From assembly GCF_014651675.1 (NCBI RefSeq), contig NZ_BMXI01000015.1, forward strand, positions 62,001 to 126,000: a stretch of DNA of 64,000 nucleotides. The letters are read 5' to 3'. Positions within the stretch are counted from its first letter, which is position 1. Each line of letters begins with the position of its first letter. Made by a program: the position numbers and the translations under genes. The notes under the pieces are model-generated. The model was given only the letters and a program-made list of their open reading frames with translations, did no database searches and was not told where the DNA came from. This document shows, one piece after another, positions 16,150 to 24,780 of this stretch. Source of the DNA: Roseibacillus persicicus. Lineage in GTDB: Bacteria; Verrucomicrobiota; Verrucomicrobiia; Verrucomicrobiales; Akkermansiaceae.

Positions 16150-17712
16150 TTAGTTTTTGCCCTTTTTCTTCAGAGGGGTGGGGATGGTTTTCTGGAGGGT
16201 GGCGGCCATCTCCTTCACAAGCTCGGGGTGAGTCAGGTAGAGGTTTTTGGTTTGGTTGACGTCGGCTTCGAGGTCGTAGAGCTGGGCCGGGGGCGCTCCG
16301 GGTTTGATTTTTCCGTTGGCGATATCGCTATTGGGGGTGTCCACCAGGGTGGTGACTGCGGGGCCGCCCCAAGCGTGCTGGTGGGGTTTCGAGCCCGTGA
16401 ATCCGCCGTCGTTCCTGGCGGGGATGAACATCCATTTGCCCTTGCGGTAGGAGAGGTGGGATGGCTTGCGAGGGGTCATGAACATCTCGGTTCGCAAGGC
16501 GTCTGCAGGCTTTTCGAGGAGAGCGGGGAGCATGTTGATGCTGTCCTTCGCGTTGTCGAGCTGCTGGCCCGTGAGGGCGGCGGCGGTGGCGAGAAAGTCG
16601 ATGCTGCAGAGCAATTGGTCGGAGCTGCTGCCGGCCTCGATCTTGCCCGGCCACCAGGCGATGAAGGGGACCCGGTGTCCGCCTTCCCATACTCCGAATT
16701 TGGAGCCTAGAAGTTCTCCGTTGATCTTGTGGCCCTTGGCTGCGGCGGCGCGGCCTCCGGCATTGAACATGCCCCCGTTGTCGCTGGTGAAAAGAACGAG
16801 GGTGTTGTCAGCCGCTCCGGAGGTTTCGAGGCTTTCCATCACTTCGCCCACAATCCAATCGAGTTCCTGGATGAAGTCGCCGTAAGGGCCGCATTCGCTT
16901 GTGCCCTGGAATCGTTTGGCGGGGGTGAAGGGGTGGTGGACATTGGTGGTGGAAAAGTAGACGAAGAAGGGCTTCTCCTTGCGCCCCTCGATCCACTCGG
17001 TGGCCTTTTCGGTCAACTTGGTGCCGACCTCGTAGTCGTTGAATAATTCGTGCGCCTTGAGAGCTCCCGAGAATTGATTGGCGCTCCGTTGCGCGGCCTC
17101 GGGAGGGATGGGCGTGATGGGGGTGGCTTTCACCTTGGAGCCTTTCTTGAGGTGAACCAAGGGGTCGGCCGGGTCACCGCCCACGATGCGGTCGTTCTCC
17201 ACATAAACGTAGGGCGGAGCGCTGTTGACCACCGGCATCCCAAAGTAGTAGTCGAATCCGAGGTCCTGGGGGCCGGGGCGGAGGGGTTCCTGCCAATCAT
17301 TGCTGCCGGTCTTGAAGCCCAGGTGCCACTTGCCGAATGCCGCCGTTTCGTAGCCGCTAGCCTTGAAGACGTCGGCCAAGGTCAGGGTGTCGGGGTCGAT
17401 GAGGAGGGGCGAGGTGATGGGCGCGGGGCCCCAGATGCCCTCGCCATTGTTGGCCCGGAACGGGTATTCCCCGGTGAGGAGTCCGAAGCGCGAAGGGGTG
17501 CAAACCGCCGAGGCGGAATGCGCGTCGGTGAACTTTCTCCCCCCGGCCGCCAGTTTGTCTATGTTGGGGGTCTGAACCTTTGTGGCTCCGTAACAGCCGA
17601 GATCGCCATACCCGAGGTCATCGGCAAAGATGAGGACGACATTGGGAAGTGATTCTGCGGTGAGCGCGGAGTGGGAAAGAAAGAGGCTGGTGAGGAGAAA
17701 GGAAAGTTTCAT
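16150..17712 (-). CDS. Secreted sulfatase (arylsulfatase family)
   Basis: The 520-residue protein starts at the ATG that gives a clear Sec signal peptide (MKLSFLLTSLFLSHSALTA); an upstream in-frame extension would overlap the Dabb gene. Metal-ligand DD occurs in IFADDLGYGDLGCYGA. The formylglycine motif is CTPSR with Cys71, and the KWHLG and TSDNGG motifs follow. It should hydrolyse sulfate esters, probably from a polysaccharide, in the periplasm or outside the cell; the substrate cannot be read from sequence. It needs a formylglycine-generating enzyme, not seen in this window. It follows the Dabb gene by 25 bases in a leftward gene string. Confidence 0.92.
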   Translation of the reverse strand: MKLSFLLTSLFLSHSALTAESLPNVVLIFADDLGYGDLGCYGATKVQTPNIDKLAAGGRKFTDAHSASAVCTPSRFGLLTGEYPFRANNGEGIWGPAPITSPLLIDPDTLTLADVFKASGYETAAFGKWHLGFKTGSNDWQEPLRPGPQDLGFDYYFGMPVVNSAPPYVYVENDRIVGGDPADPLVHLKKGSKVKATPITPIPPEAAQRSANQFSGALKAHELFNDYEVGTKLTEKATEWIEGRKEKPFFVYFSTTNVHHPFTPAKRFQGTSECGPYGDFIQELDWIVGEVMESLETSGAADNTLVLFTSDNGGMFNAGGRAAAAKGHKINGELLGSKFGVWEGGHRVPFIAWWPGKIEAGSSSDQLLCSIDFLATAAALTGQQLDNAKDSINMLPALLEKPADALRTEMFMTPRKPSHLSYRKGKWMFIPARNDGGFTGSKPHQHAWGGPAVTTLVDTPNSDIANGKIKPGAPPAQLYDLEADVNQTKNLYLTHPELVKEMAATLQKTIPTPLKKKGKN

Positions 17713-17737
17713 CAGGATGAAAGTGGGGCGAAAAGAG

Positions 17738-18034
17738 TTAGACCTCGAAGTCAAAGACCAACACGCGCTTGAGGCGGGGGACGACGATCTCCTTCACTCG
17801 CTCGTGCTCCGGGTGGGGGAGGTAGAGGTCGCGGCTCTCGGGGGTGTCGAAGGTCATGATGAATCCGTGGGTGAATTCCTCGTTCAGGCCTTCGTCGCTC
17901 TCGTAGGGGCCGTGCTCCATTTCCAGAAGGCCGGGGATCGTTCCGATCATGGACTTCATTTCGCGAAAGCATTCTTCGATTTGCTCTTCAGTGACCTCTT
18001 CGTGGAACTGAAACATGCCGTAGTGTCTGACCAT
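17738..18034 (-). CDS. Dabb-family stress-responsive A/B-barrel protein
   Basis: A 98-residue protein with the Dabb pattern: first strand with histidine (VRHYGMFQFHEEVTEEQIEE), helix, LLEMEHGPYESDEG, then FIMTFDTPESRDLYLPHPEH and a C-terminal strand VLVFDF. Family members are small dimeric alpha/beta-barrel proteins, some of them enzymes of polyketide or sugar metabolism and many of unknown role. It follows the Tm-1-like gene by 5 bases, so it belongs to the same leftward operon. Confidence 0.85.
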   Translation of the reverse strand: MVRHYGMFQFHEEVTEEQIEECFREMKSMIGTIPGLLEMEHGPYESDEGLNEEFTHGFIMTFDTPESRDLYLPHPEHERVKEIVVPRLKRVLVFDFEV

Positions 18035-18039
18035 TTTGT

Positions 18040-19257
18040 TTAGGAGTTTTGGTTGTTACCGCTTTGTGCGGATTTGATGAGTTCGAGTAGTTTGTCCGCG
18101 CAGGCTTTGGCGAAGACCGCGCTATTGATTTCCTCTTTCAATTCGCAGACCTCCACCCTGGCGTGTTCGCGAATGGCCGAGAAGAGTGCTTCATCTGCGG
18201 CGGGGTCGTAGAAAGGCTGGCCCTCGGCGCTGATGATGCTGATGGCCTTTGTTGGAATGAGAATGGAGACCGGGGCTTCGTTCGCGTTCGACTTTTCAGC
18301 GATGATTTTTCCCAATTGGGCACACTCCTCCGCATTGGTGCGCATCAGGGTGACCTGGGGATTGTGAATGTAGAAGTTGCGACCTGCCAGCTCCTGCGGA
18401 ACGGTCTCGCGCTCGCCGTAGTTGGCCATATCGAGACATCCCGGAGCGACCACGGTGGGGACCTTGGCTTTGGACATGGCGTCCATGCGGTCCGGACCGG
18501 CGGAGAGAGTTGCGCCAACAAGCTCGTCGGCCCACTCGGTCGTGGTGAGGTCCAGAATGCCGGTGACCATGCCGCTCTCGATCAGGCTCTCCATGGTCTT
18601 GCCGCCAGTGCCGGTGGCGTGAAAGACGAGGACCTCGTAGCCTTCTTCTTCCAAATGAGCCTTGGCCATGTTCACGAGGTCGGTGGTGTTTCCGAACATG
18701 CTCGCGACGATGAGAGGTTTGGTCTCGCTCAGGTCGAGCCGGGTTTCCACCATTCCGCAGATCGCGCCAGCCGCGCGGGCGAAGATCATGCGCGAAATGC
18801 GATTGAGTCCGGCGACGTCCACGATGCTGGGCATCATCACGATGTCCTTCGTTCCCACATAGTGGGCGGTGTTTCCGCTGGCGAGGGTCGAGACCATCAC
18901 TTTGGGGAAGCCAATCGGAAGAGCCCGCATGCCGGCTGTGGCAATGGCGGTGCCGCCGCCACCTCCGAGCGAAATGACGCCGTCGATCTCACCCCGCTCG
19001 GCCAACTGTTGCAGGTAGACGGGGAGGGCCGCGGCCATCACTCCCACCCGCTGGCCCCGGTCCTCGGCCTCGGGAAATGCGAGTGAGGCTGCGGCAAGGA
19101 CCTGGTCCCGGGTGCGATCGGGGTGAACCTGGGGGGTGCCCAAGGTGCCGGTGTCGATGAGAAGGGGCTGGTGTCCCAGGCGGCGAATCTCTTCAGCCAC
19201 GAAGGCGTGCTCGTGCCCTTTGGAATCGAGGGTGCCAATGACTGCAATGGTTGCCAT
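18040..19257 (-). CDS. Tm-1-like ATP-binding domain protein (UPF0261)
   Basis: The 405-residue protein begins MATIAVIGTLDSKGHEHAFV and contains GVISLGGGGGTAIATAGMRA, both hallmarks of the UPF0261/Tm-1 family. It includes the ATP-binding N-terminal half similar to the tomato Tm-1 virus-resistance protein. Bacterial members have no settled function. It is followed by the Dabb gene and preceded, 24 bases upstream, by the PEP-hydrolase-family gene. In fungi and plants these two halves occur fused, so the pair very likely works together on one small-molecule reaction. Confidence 0.9.
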   Translation of the reverse strand: MATIAVIGTLDSKGHEHAFVAEEIRRLGHQPLLIDTGTLGTPQVHPDRTRDQVLAAASLAFPEAEDRGQRVGVMAAALPVYLQQLAERGEIDGVISLGGGGGTAIATAGMRALPIGFPKVMVSTLASGNTAHYVGTKDIVMMPSIVDVAGLNRISRMIFARAAGAICGMVETRLDLSETKPLIVASMFGNTTDLVNMAKAHLEEEGYEVLVFHATGTGGKTMESLIESGMVTGILDLTTTEWADELVGATLSAGPDRMDAMSKAKVPTVVAPGCLDMANYGERETVPQELAGRNFYIHNPQVTLMRTNAEECAQLGKIIAEKSNANEAPVSILIPTKAISIISAEGQPFYDPAADEALFSAIREHARVEVCELKEEINSAVFAKACADKLLELIKSAQSGNNQNS

Positions 19258-19281
19258 TTTCTTTTGTCGGTCTTTGGGTTG

Positions 19282-20181
19282 TTAGTTTCCGCTTCCTCCG
19301 GCGGAGACCGCAGAGCCCTTTCGCTCCAGGGGAATGGCTTTGAACTGTCGGGTCAAGTCGGTGAGGGATTCCTCGACGGCCATGCGCTCCAGGCTGGAAG
19401 CACCCACGAAGCCGACCGCGTCGGTCTTCTCATTGATGAAGGCGGCGTCAGCAGGGGTGGCAATGGGGCCTCCGTGAGAAAGGTAGATCACGTCTTTGCG
19501 AACGGACTTTCCGGCATCAATGATTTGCTGGGTGGCGATTGCGGCGTCTTCCAGGGACATGGCGGCATCGGTTACGCCGATGGAGCCACCAGTGGTGCAG
19601 CCCACGTGGGCGATGATGACATCCGCTCCGGCTTCGGCCATGGCCTTCGCTTCCTCCGGAGAGGCCACATAGACGATGGAAAAGAGGTCCATCTTGCGCG
19701 AGAGCGCGACCGTCTCGATCTCCTTGTAGGTTCCCATTCCGGTCTCCTCCAACTGCTTGCGGAAGTCGCCATCAATGATGGAGTGGGTGGGAAAGTTGTT
19801 CATTCCGGAAAAGCCCATGTCCTTCACCTGCTGGAGCCAGTGCCACATGCGACGGCGAGGGTCCGTGCAGTGAACGCCGCAGATGACGGGAATCTCCTGC
19901 ACTACGGGAAGCACCTCGTACTCGCCGATCTCCATCGCGACGGCATTGGCATCCCCGTATCCCATGATGCCTGCAATCGAACCGTGACCCATCATGCGAT
20001 AGCGACCTGAATTATAGATAATGATGAGGTCCGCGCCCCCTTTTTCGATGAACTTGGCGCTGATACCCGTTCCTGCCCCAGCGGCAATAATGGGTTCACC
20101 CTTCGCCAAGGTGTCTTGCAAGCGTGCGATAACTTCCTCTCTAGTGTAGGGATTTCCTACTCCGGTCCATGGATTTGGCAT
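19282..20181 (-). CDS. Phosphoenolpyruvate hydrolase-family TIM-barrel protein
   Basis: The 299-residue protein shows AAGAGTGISAKFIEKGGADL, IIYNSGRYRMMGHGSIAGIM, and VYVASPEEAKAMAEAGADVI, typical of the TIM-barrel partner of UPF0261 proteins, a relative of the PEP mutase/isocitrate lyase superfamily. HVGCTTGGSIG is likely part of the active-site region. The reaction is unknown; the family name rests on distant similarity. It is the first gene of the leftward string PEP hydrolase-like, Tm-1-like, Dabb, sulfatase. Confidence 0.88.
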   Translation of the reverse strand: MPNPWTGVGNPYTREEVIARLQDTLAKGEPIIAAGAGTGISAKFIEKGGADLIIIYNSGRYRMMGHGSIAGIMGYGDANAVAMEIGEYEVLPVVQEIPVICGVHCTDPRRRMWHWLQQVKDMGFSGMNNFPTHSIIDGDFRKQLEETGMGTYKEIETVALSRKMDLFSIVYVASPEEAKAMAEAGADVIIAHVGCTTGGSIGVTDAAMSLEDAAIATQQIIDAGKSVRKDVIYLSHGGPIATPADAAFINEKTDAVGFVGASSLERMAVEESLTDLTRQFKAIPLERKGSAVSAGGSGN

Positions 20182-20484
20182 ACCTTGATTTAAAGGGGTG
20201 GCAGACTCTGCTTCAACTTCAACTTTTGCATAAAGGCCACTAACTCCTATCGAAAATCCTCGTTCCCATCGTCTCGATCCACTTTCGGCTTTTTGAGAGT
20301 GGGGTGGCGGGAATGCCTCCTAATGAGAATGGTTATTGGTTTCGGTGTAGTTGTTAGGAATAAAAGCGATCTCGCTGAAAACCACCTGAGAAGCCCCCGT
20401 CTGTGGGAGGCTCAACGGAGCGTGAGTAAACAAGCCGATGGAGTTGAATTTCCGAGGTAACAGGGGGTGAGGCTGCGGCGGGCT
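20182..20484. other. Intergenic region upstream of the PEP-hydrolase-family gene
   Basis: These 303 bases hold no supported gene. They should contain the promoter of the leftward Tm-1 operon and the 3' end of the heme-protein transcript. A 13-base string TCCTATCGAAAAT (20245-20257) recurs exactly at 24753-24765 in another intergenic region. A TGTTAG hexamer lies at 20352-20357. No strong terminator was found. Confidence 0.5.
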
Positions 20485-23400
20485 CTACTCCAAAGTCTGG
20501 ATGTAGTTGATCAAATCGATTACATTCTGCTCGGGGAGTGAATCGAGGAGCGAGGGCATGAAGGATTTGCCGGGCACGCTGCTCTCGGCTTGAACATCGT
20601 TGCGGGGGATAAAGGTTTGCACGTTGCCTTGGGTCGCGATGGTGACTCCGGTTGGGTTGCTGGAGTAGAGGTAGCCCTCCACCATGGTGCCATCCTTGCG
20701 GGTCACGCGGGTGAGTCCGTAGCCACCCTCCACCGCGACATCGGGACGAAGCAAAGCCGTCAGGAGGGCATGGGTCTCGCGACTGGCGGAACCATCGAGA
20801 GCGGGCGCGATGGAGTATCCCTGGTCGCCCACGGCGTGGCAGGCGAGGCACATCTGGAAGAGGGCCTGTCCTGTTTCAACATTTCCTTCGAGCTTCTTCG
20901 CGATTTCCGTCAGGTGATCGACCTTTTTGATTTGAAGGGTATCCTGTTGTTTCTTCTCCTTCGTCCAATGATTCATCAGCTCGCGCGCCACGGGGCTTTT
21001 CTTGGCGGTAGCAGAGAGGCGGGTGGCAGAAAGGTAGGTGAAGTCTTCCGCAGTGAGGACCTTGTCGGCCAGAAGCCTGAGGAGGGCGCGGGCTCCGTGG
21101 GTGGAGAGAGAAAGACGGTCGACCGCTGCCTGCTGCACATCTTTCTCGAGGCCCGGCAACCATGATGCCAGAATGGGAAAGCCCGCCTTGGGGTCGGCGC
21201 GCAGGAAGGCGGCGATGGTCTCCAGGCGAGTCGTGGTGGGCAGGGAGCCGTCTTTGGCAAGGGTCTCGAGAGCCTTCATGTTCTTTTTGGGATTGAGCAT
21301 GAGAATCGGCAGGGCGGCGTTGATGGTAGCCGCATCTTTGTTCTTTGCGATTGAGTCGAGGGCATGGCTGGAGAGTTGCCCTGCCTTGAGAATGAGGCCG
21401 ACCTGATAGAGTTTGTTAGAGTCCTCCCCGGGCTGGCCGGCAAGCGACGAGACGATGGGGGAGAAGAGCTTGCTCAGTTTGGAACTCTGGACCCTTCCCT
21501 GAGTGGCGAGGAGGAGATCGACGAGGTGATCGTGGTTCTTTTCATCCGCAAAGAGAGGCGCGACCAGCTTCTCGATCTTGGGGTTTTGCACTACGGTCGA
21601 AAGAGAAACGAACATTTCCTCATCCATCTTTTTGGCATCGTCGGTGGGCCAGAATTCAGGGAAGAGCTCGACGAATGAAGCCTCGTCCAGACTCTGAAGC
21701 GCCCAGATGATGTGGGTCTTGGGATGCTCTTTGGCTTGGGGCGATTTGAGGTAGGCCTTGAGCTCGTCCTGATAGTTTTCCATCGCCACTCGGGCGAGGT
21801 AGCGTTCGAATTGGCGTTCGTAGGTGCCACCCATGGCCATCTTGCCGGGCAGGGGGGGCTTGGAAGACTTGATGAGCAGGGCGATTGTGGACTGATTGGC
21901 TTTCCCGACCTCAGCCAGAGTGCGGAGTGCCTGCGAGCGAAGGGTGGCGCGGGGGCCTTCAAGCGATGGGGCGAGGAGTTGGGCCACCAGATCGGCGGAG
22001 AGGTCGAAGGAGGCGAGAGAGCGAATGACCTCGCGGCGGACATTGGGGTCTTCATCCTGTAGGAGAAATTCTGTGAACTCGCGGTCGAATTCGCCGAGGC
22101 TTTCATAGGACCAAATCGCGCTGACGCGGGAGCCGATGGAGAGTTCGGGATTGGCTGCGAGTTTCTTGATGTCAGGAAGGAGAGAGATGGCTTGGCGGTC
22201 TGCGATTTGATGCCAGGCGGCGCGCTTTTCCCAGCGGGTTGGTCCCGTCAGGTGTTTGAGAAGGTCGGCGTCGGCCGCTTGGAGAACGTTGGGAACCGGA
22301 ACGGGTTTCTGGTTCACATGACGGATTCTCCAGATGCGGCCGTGGGTCTTGTCGCGGGAGGGATCGCTGCGGGGGACTTCGTTGTGGGAGACGATCTTGT
22401 TATACCAGTCGGCGATGTAGAGACAGCCATCGGGGCCGAACTCCATATTCACGGGGCGGAACCAGTCGTCATCGCATTTCAGGAGGTCCTCGAGATGTTC
22501 GGCATCGATCGCACCGTCGGCTTCGCGATTGATGCGAACGGTATTGATGGTGTTGGTGATGGGGTTGGCGAGGAGCGCCCGGTCTTTCCATTCTGCCGGA
22601 AAGCCGCCTTGGTCGTCCTCCACGAAGACCAAGCTGGAGAGACCGGTCCCGCCGAGGCGGAACTTGTGAAGTTGGGGCACCATGGGTTGATAGGGGCGGA
22701 GCTTGTCGTTGCCGATACCCAGATAGCCGGACATGGGCTCCAAGGGGACCACGGACATTCCCAGGTCGTTGGCCTCGGAGCCATACCATTGACCGTTGGC
22801 CCGGAGCTGATAGCCCCAGATATTGTTCAAGCCGCTGGTCACCAATTCAAGTCGCTTGCCGTCGAGCGAGAAGCGCGCGGTCTTGCAGTAGTTGATTTGT
22901 TCTTTGGCTCCGGAAGCCAGAGCGGTGACCTCTCCCAAGTTCATCGCGCCGTGGGAGAAGTTGATCCAACCTCCCGGCGCGCGGGTGAGGAGGTGGGACA
23001 TGGTGTGGCAGTCGATGTAGCTAAATCCGGTCAGAACCGATTGCGACTTTTCAAAGATGCCATCGTTGTCCGCGTCCTCCATGAAGAGAATTTCCGAGCC
23101 ATGGGCGACGTAGACCCCATTCTTGTAAGGGAGAATGCTCTGCGGCATGGTGAGGCCCTCGGCAACCCGGCGGACTGGACCCGTGACGGGCTTGGTCGGA
23201 TCGTCGATGACCACGATGCGATCCGTGCCTTTGTCCTTGAGCTGATAAAGGCGCTTCAGCCGAACCATTTCGGGGTGGGAGTGGATGGGCGAGTTGGGGT
23301 CCTGGAGTTGCCCCCGGATGGACCGGTTGGGCTTGTCGCCCATGGGATCGAGGGGATACATCTCGGCGGTTTGGGTCCAGAGCCGTCCCGCATCGTCGAA

Positions 23401-23625
23401 GGTGAGGTCAATGGGGTTGATGATGCCATTTCTCTCCGAGGCCACGAGTTCAATCACAAAGCCCTCCGCGAGGGTGAATTGAGCCAGTTGTTCTTCGGGC
23501 GTGCGAGCCTCTGTGCGTTCAGATTTCGTAATCTTGATGATGTCCGAATTCCGCTTGTAGGCAGCAAAGGCAGGGGTGAGGCAAGAGAGCGCGAGAGCGG
23601 ATAGGATGACTGATTTGAAGGACAT
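20485..23625 (-). CDS. PVC-type heme-binding CxxCH protein with dehydrogenase-like and HEAT-like domains
   Basis: With the ATG that gives a Sec signal (MSFKSVILSALALSCLTPAF) the protein has 1046 residues. The N-terminal half is a beta-propeller of the membrane-bound dehydrogenase type (INPIDLTFDDAGRLWTQTAE; DGCLYIADWYNKIVSHNEVP). The middle has HEAT-like helices. The C-terminal domain has the heme motif CLACH followed by a typical PVC tail (ALLRPDVAVEGGYGLTRVTR; LIDLINYIQTLE type ending). Such proteins are periplasmic c-type cytochromes, common and multi-copy in Planctomycetes and Verrucomicrobia, presumably oxidising sugars. It starts 51 bases after the SDR stop, so the two genes are probably co-transcribed. 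Confidence 0.92.
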   Translation of the reverse strand: MSFKSVILSALALSCLTPAFAAYKRNSDIIKITKSERTEARTPEEQLAQFTLAEGFVIELVASERNGIINPIDLTFDDAGRLWTQTAEMYPLDPMGDKPNRSIRGQLQDPNSPIHSHPEMVRLKRLYQLKDKGTDRIVVIDDPTKPVTGPVRRVAEGLTMPQSILPYKNGVYVAHGSEILFMEDADNDGIFEKSQSVLTGFSYIDCHTMSHLLTRAPGGWINFSHGAMNLGEVTALASGAKEQINYCKTARFSLDGKRLELVTSGLNNIWGYQLRANGQWYGSEANDLGMSVVPLEPMSGYLGIGNDKLRPYQPMVPQLHKFRLGGTGLSSLVFVEDDQGGFPAEWKDRALLANPITNTINTVRINREADGAIDAEHLEDLLKCDDDWFRPVNMEFGPDGCLYIADWYNKIVSHNEVPRSDPSRDKTHGRIWRIRHVNQKPVPVPNVLQAADADLLKHLTGPTRWEKRAAWHQIADRQAISLLPDIKKLAANPELSIGSRVSAIWSYESLGEFDREFTEFLLQDEDPNVRREVIRSLASFDLSADLVAQLLAPSLEGPRATLRSQALRTLAEVGKANQSTIALLIKSSKPPLPGKMAMGGTYERQFERYLARVAMENYQDELKAYLKSPQAKEHPKTHIIWALQSLDEASFVELFPEFWPTDDAKKMDEEMFVSLSTVVQNPKIEKLVAPLFADEKNHDHLVDLLLATQGRVQSSKLSKLFSPIVSSLAGQPGEDSNKLYQVGLILKAGQLSSHALDSIAKNKDAATINAALPILMLNPKKNMKALETLAKDGSLPTTTRLETIAAFLRADPKAGFPILASWLPGLEKDVQQAAVDRLSLSTHGARALLRLLADKVLTAEDFTYLSATRLSATAKKSPVARELMNHWTKEKKQQDTLQIKKVDHLTEIAKKLEGNVETGQALFQMCLACHAVGDQGYSIAPALDGSASRETHALLTALLRPDVAVEGGYGLTRVTRKDGTMVEGYLYSSNPTGVTIATQGNVQTFIPRNDVQAESSVPGKSFMPSLLDSLPEQNVIDLINYIQTLE

Positions 23626-23675
23626 AGGAAACTTGGGTTTTGAAGTGTCTTTGAGAAGAAAAGGGGAAGGGATGA

Positions 23676-24479
23676 TTACCATGGGAGTTCAGTACCGTCG
23701 TAATACCAGAAGCGCCCGTTGTGTTGATGGGTCAGCTCCTCGATACGGGTTTTGACCATGGCCATGCTTTCGTCAGGGTCTAACAGATTGGGGCGGTTTC
23801 CACCCATATCGGTCTGATTGTGTCCGGGGGCAATGGAGACAAAGATGCATTTGGCGAGAGACTTGTCGCTGGCCATAATCTTCATGGCCCGGTTGATGGC
23901 GGTCTTGCTGATGCGATAGCCGTAGGCCCCGGATGCGCTGTCTTTGTTGATGATTCCAGATCGGCTGGAAATCATCACGACCTTGGGGTGTTCGGACTGG
24001 AGGAGGTTGGGAAGAAGTCCTTGGGTCACGAAGATGGGGCCGGCCGAATTGACCGCAAAGCAGTCGAGGACTTCTGCGCGGGTGAGGCTCTTGAGCTGTG
24101 CGCTCTTTTCCCTCCCGGGGCCAAGGCCTTTGGTGGGGCCAAAGTAGCCCGCGTTGTTGACCAGGATATCGACCGTCCTGCCCTTGAGAGCTTCGGCAAG
24201 TGCCTGAATGCTCTCGTCGGAGGTGACATCGAGGGGCAAGACTTCGTCGGCCATCTCCTTCAGTTCGGTAGCCTTTCCGGGGGAGCGGGCTGTGCCGATG
24301 ACGTGGTAGTCGCCGGCTGCAAATTGCTTGCTGAGAGCGAGACCTAAACCGCGATTGGCTCCGGTGATGAGGACGGTGGTTTTGGCCTTTTCCGCCTCTT
24401 CACTTCCCAGGGCGAAGGAAGCAAGCGCGAGGAGAGAGAGCAAGACTCCGGCAAGAGGGGAAGATGGCGAACTTTTCAT
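23676..24479 (-). CDS. Short-chain dehydrogenase/reductase with N-terminal signal peptide
   Basis: The 267-residue protein has the SDR nucleotide motif TGANRGLG, the NNAG motif (VDILVNNAGYFG), the catalytic Ser in MISSRSG and YGYRISK (YxxxK). A hydrophobic leader (SPLAGVLLSLLALASFALGS) precedes the Rossmann fold and looks like a Sec signal peptide. SDR enzymes need NAD(P), so export is unexpected. It sits directly upstream of the periplasmic heme protein gene. It may be an anchored or exported oxidoreductase, or the leader may not be cleaved. Confidence 0.87.
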   Translation of the reverse strand: MKSSPSSPLAGVLLSLLALASFALGSEEAEKAKTTVLITGANRGLGLALSKQFAAGDYHVIGTARSPGKATELKEMADEVLPLDVTSDESIQALAEALKGRTVDILVNNAGYFGPTKGLGPGREKSAQLKSLTRAEVLDCFAVNSAGPIFVTQGLLPNLLQSEHPKVVMISSRSGIINKDSASGAYGYRISKTAINRAMKIMASDKSLAKCIFVSIAPGHNQTDMGGNRPNLLDPDESMAMVKTRIEELTHQHNGRFWYYDGTELPW

Positions 24480-24780
24480 GATGGGTAGGAGAATAGGATG
24501 GGGTGGTGAAGGCTGGAGAATTGTATTGGATTATAAGGGGCTTCGAGTTGTTAGCCAACGAAAGGAGGCGGAGCGAGTGAGCAAAGTCATCGCGGTGTTC
24601 CTTGCTGCAATCCACCTGCTGGCCGATGGCGCGCGGTGGAAGTCCCGCGTGCTGTTGGCCGGAGGATTGCCCGCTTGAGGACCATTTACGTGCGACACGG
24701 TGGGGTTTTATCGCGTTGTCTGATAAACGTCTATTCTGGGTAGTGCACCACTTCCTATCGAAAATGCACAAAGACCCGGT
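24480..24780. other. Intergenic region between SDR and AraC-type regulator genes
   Basis: These 301 bases contain no supported gene. They lie upstream of the leftward SDR/heme-protein pair and directly after the 3' end of the AraC-family gene, so they should hold the SDR promoter. They contain TGTTAG (24549-24554) and TCCTATCGAAAAT (24753-24765), the latter shared with 20245-20257. Confidence 0.5.

Noticed and set aside
20324-20338. Fur-box-like sequence TGAGAATGGTTATTG
   Set aside because: Only about 10 of 14 informative bases match, it is far from the nearest start, and no iron gene is nearby.
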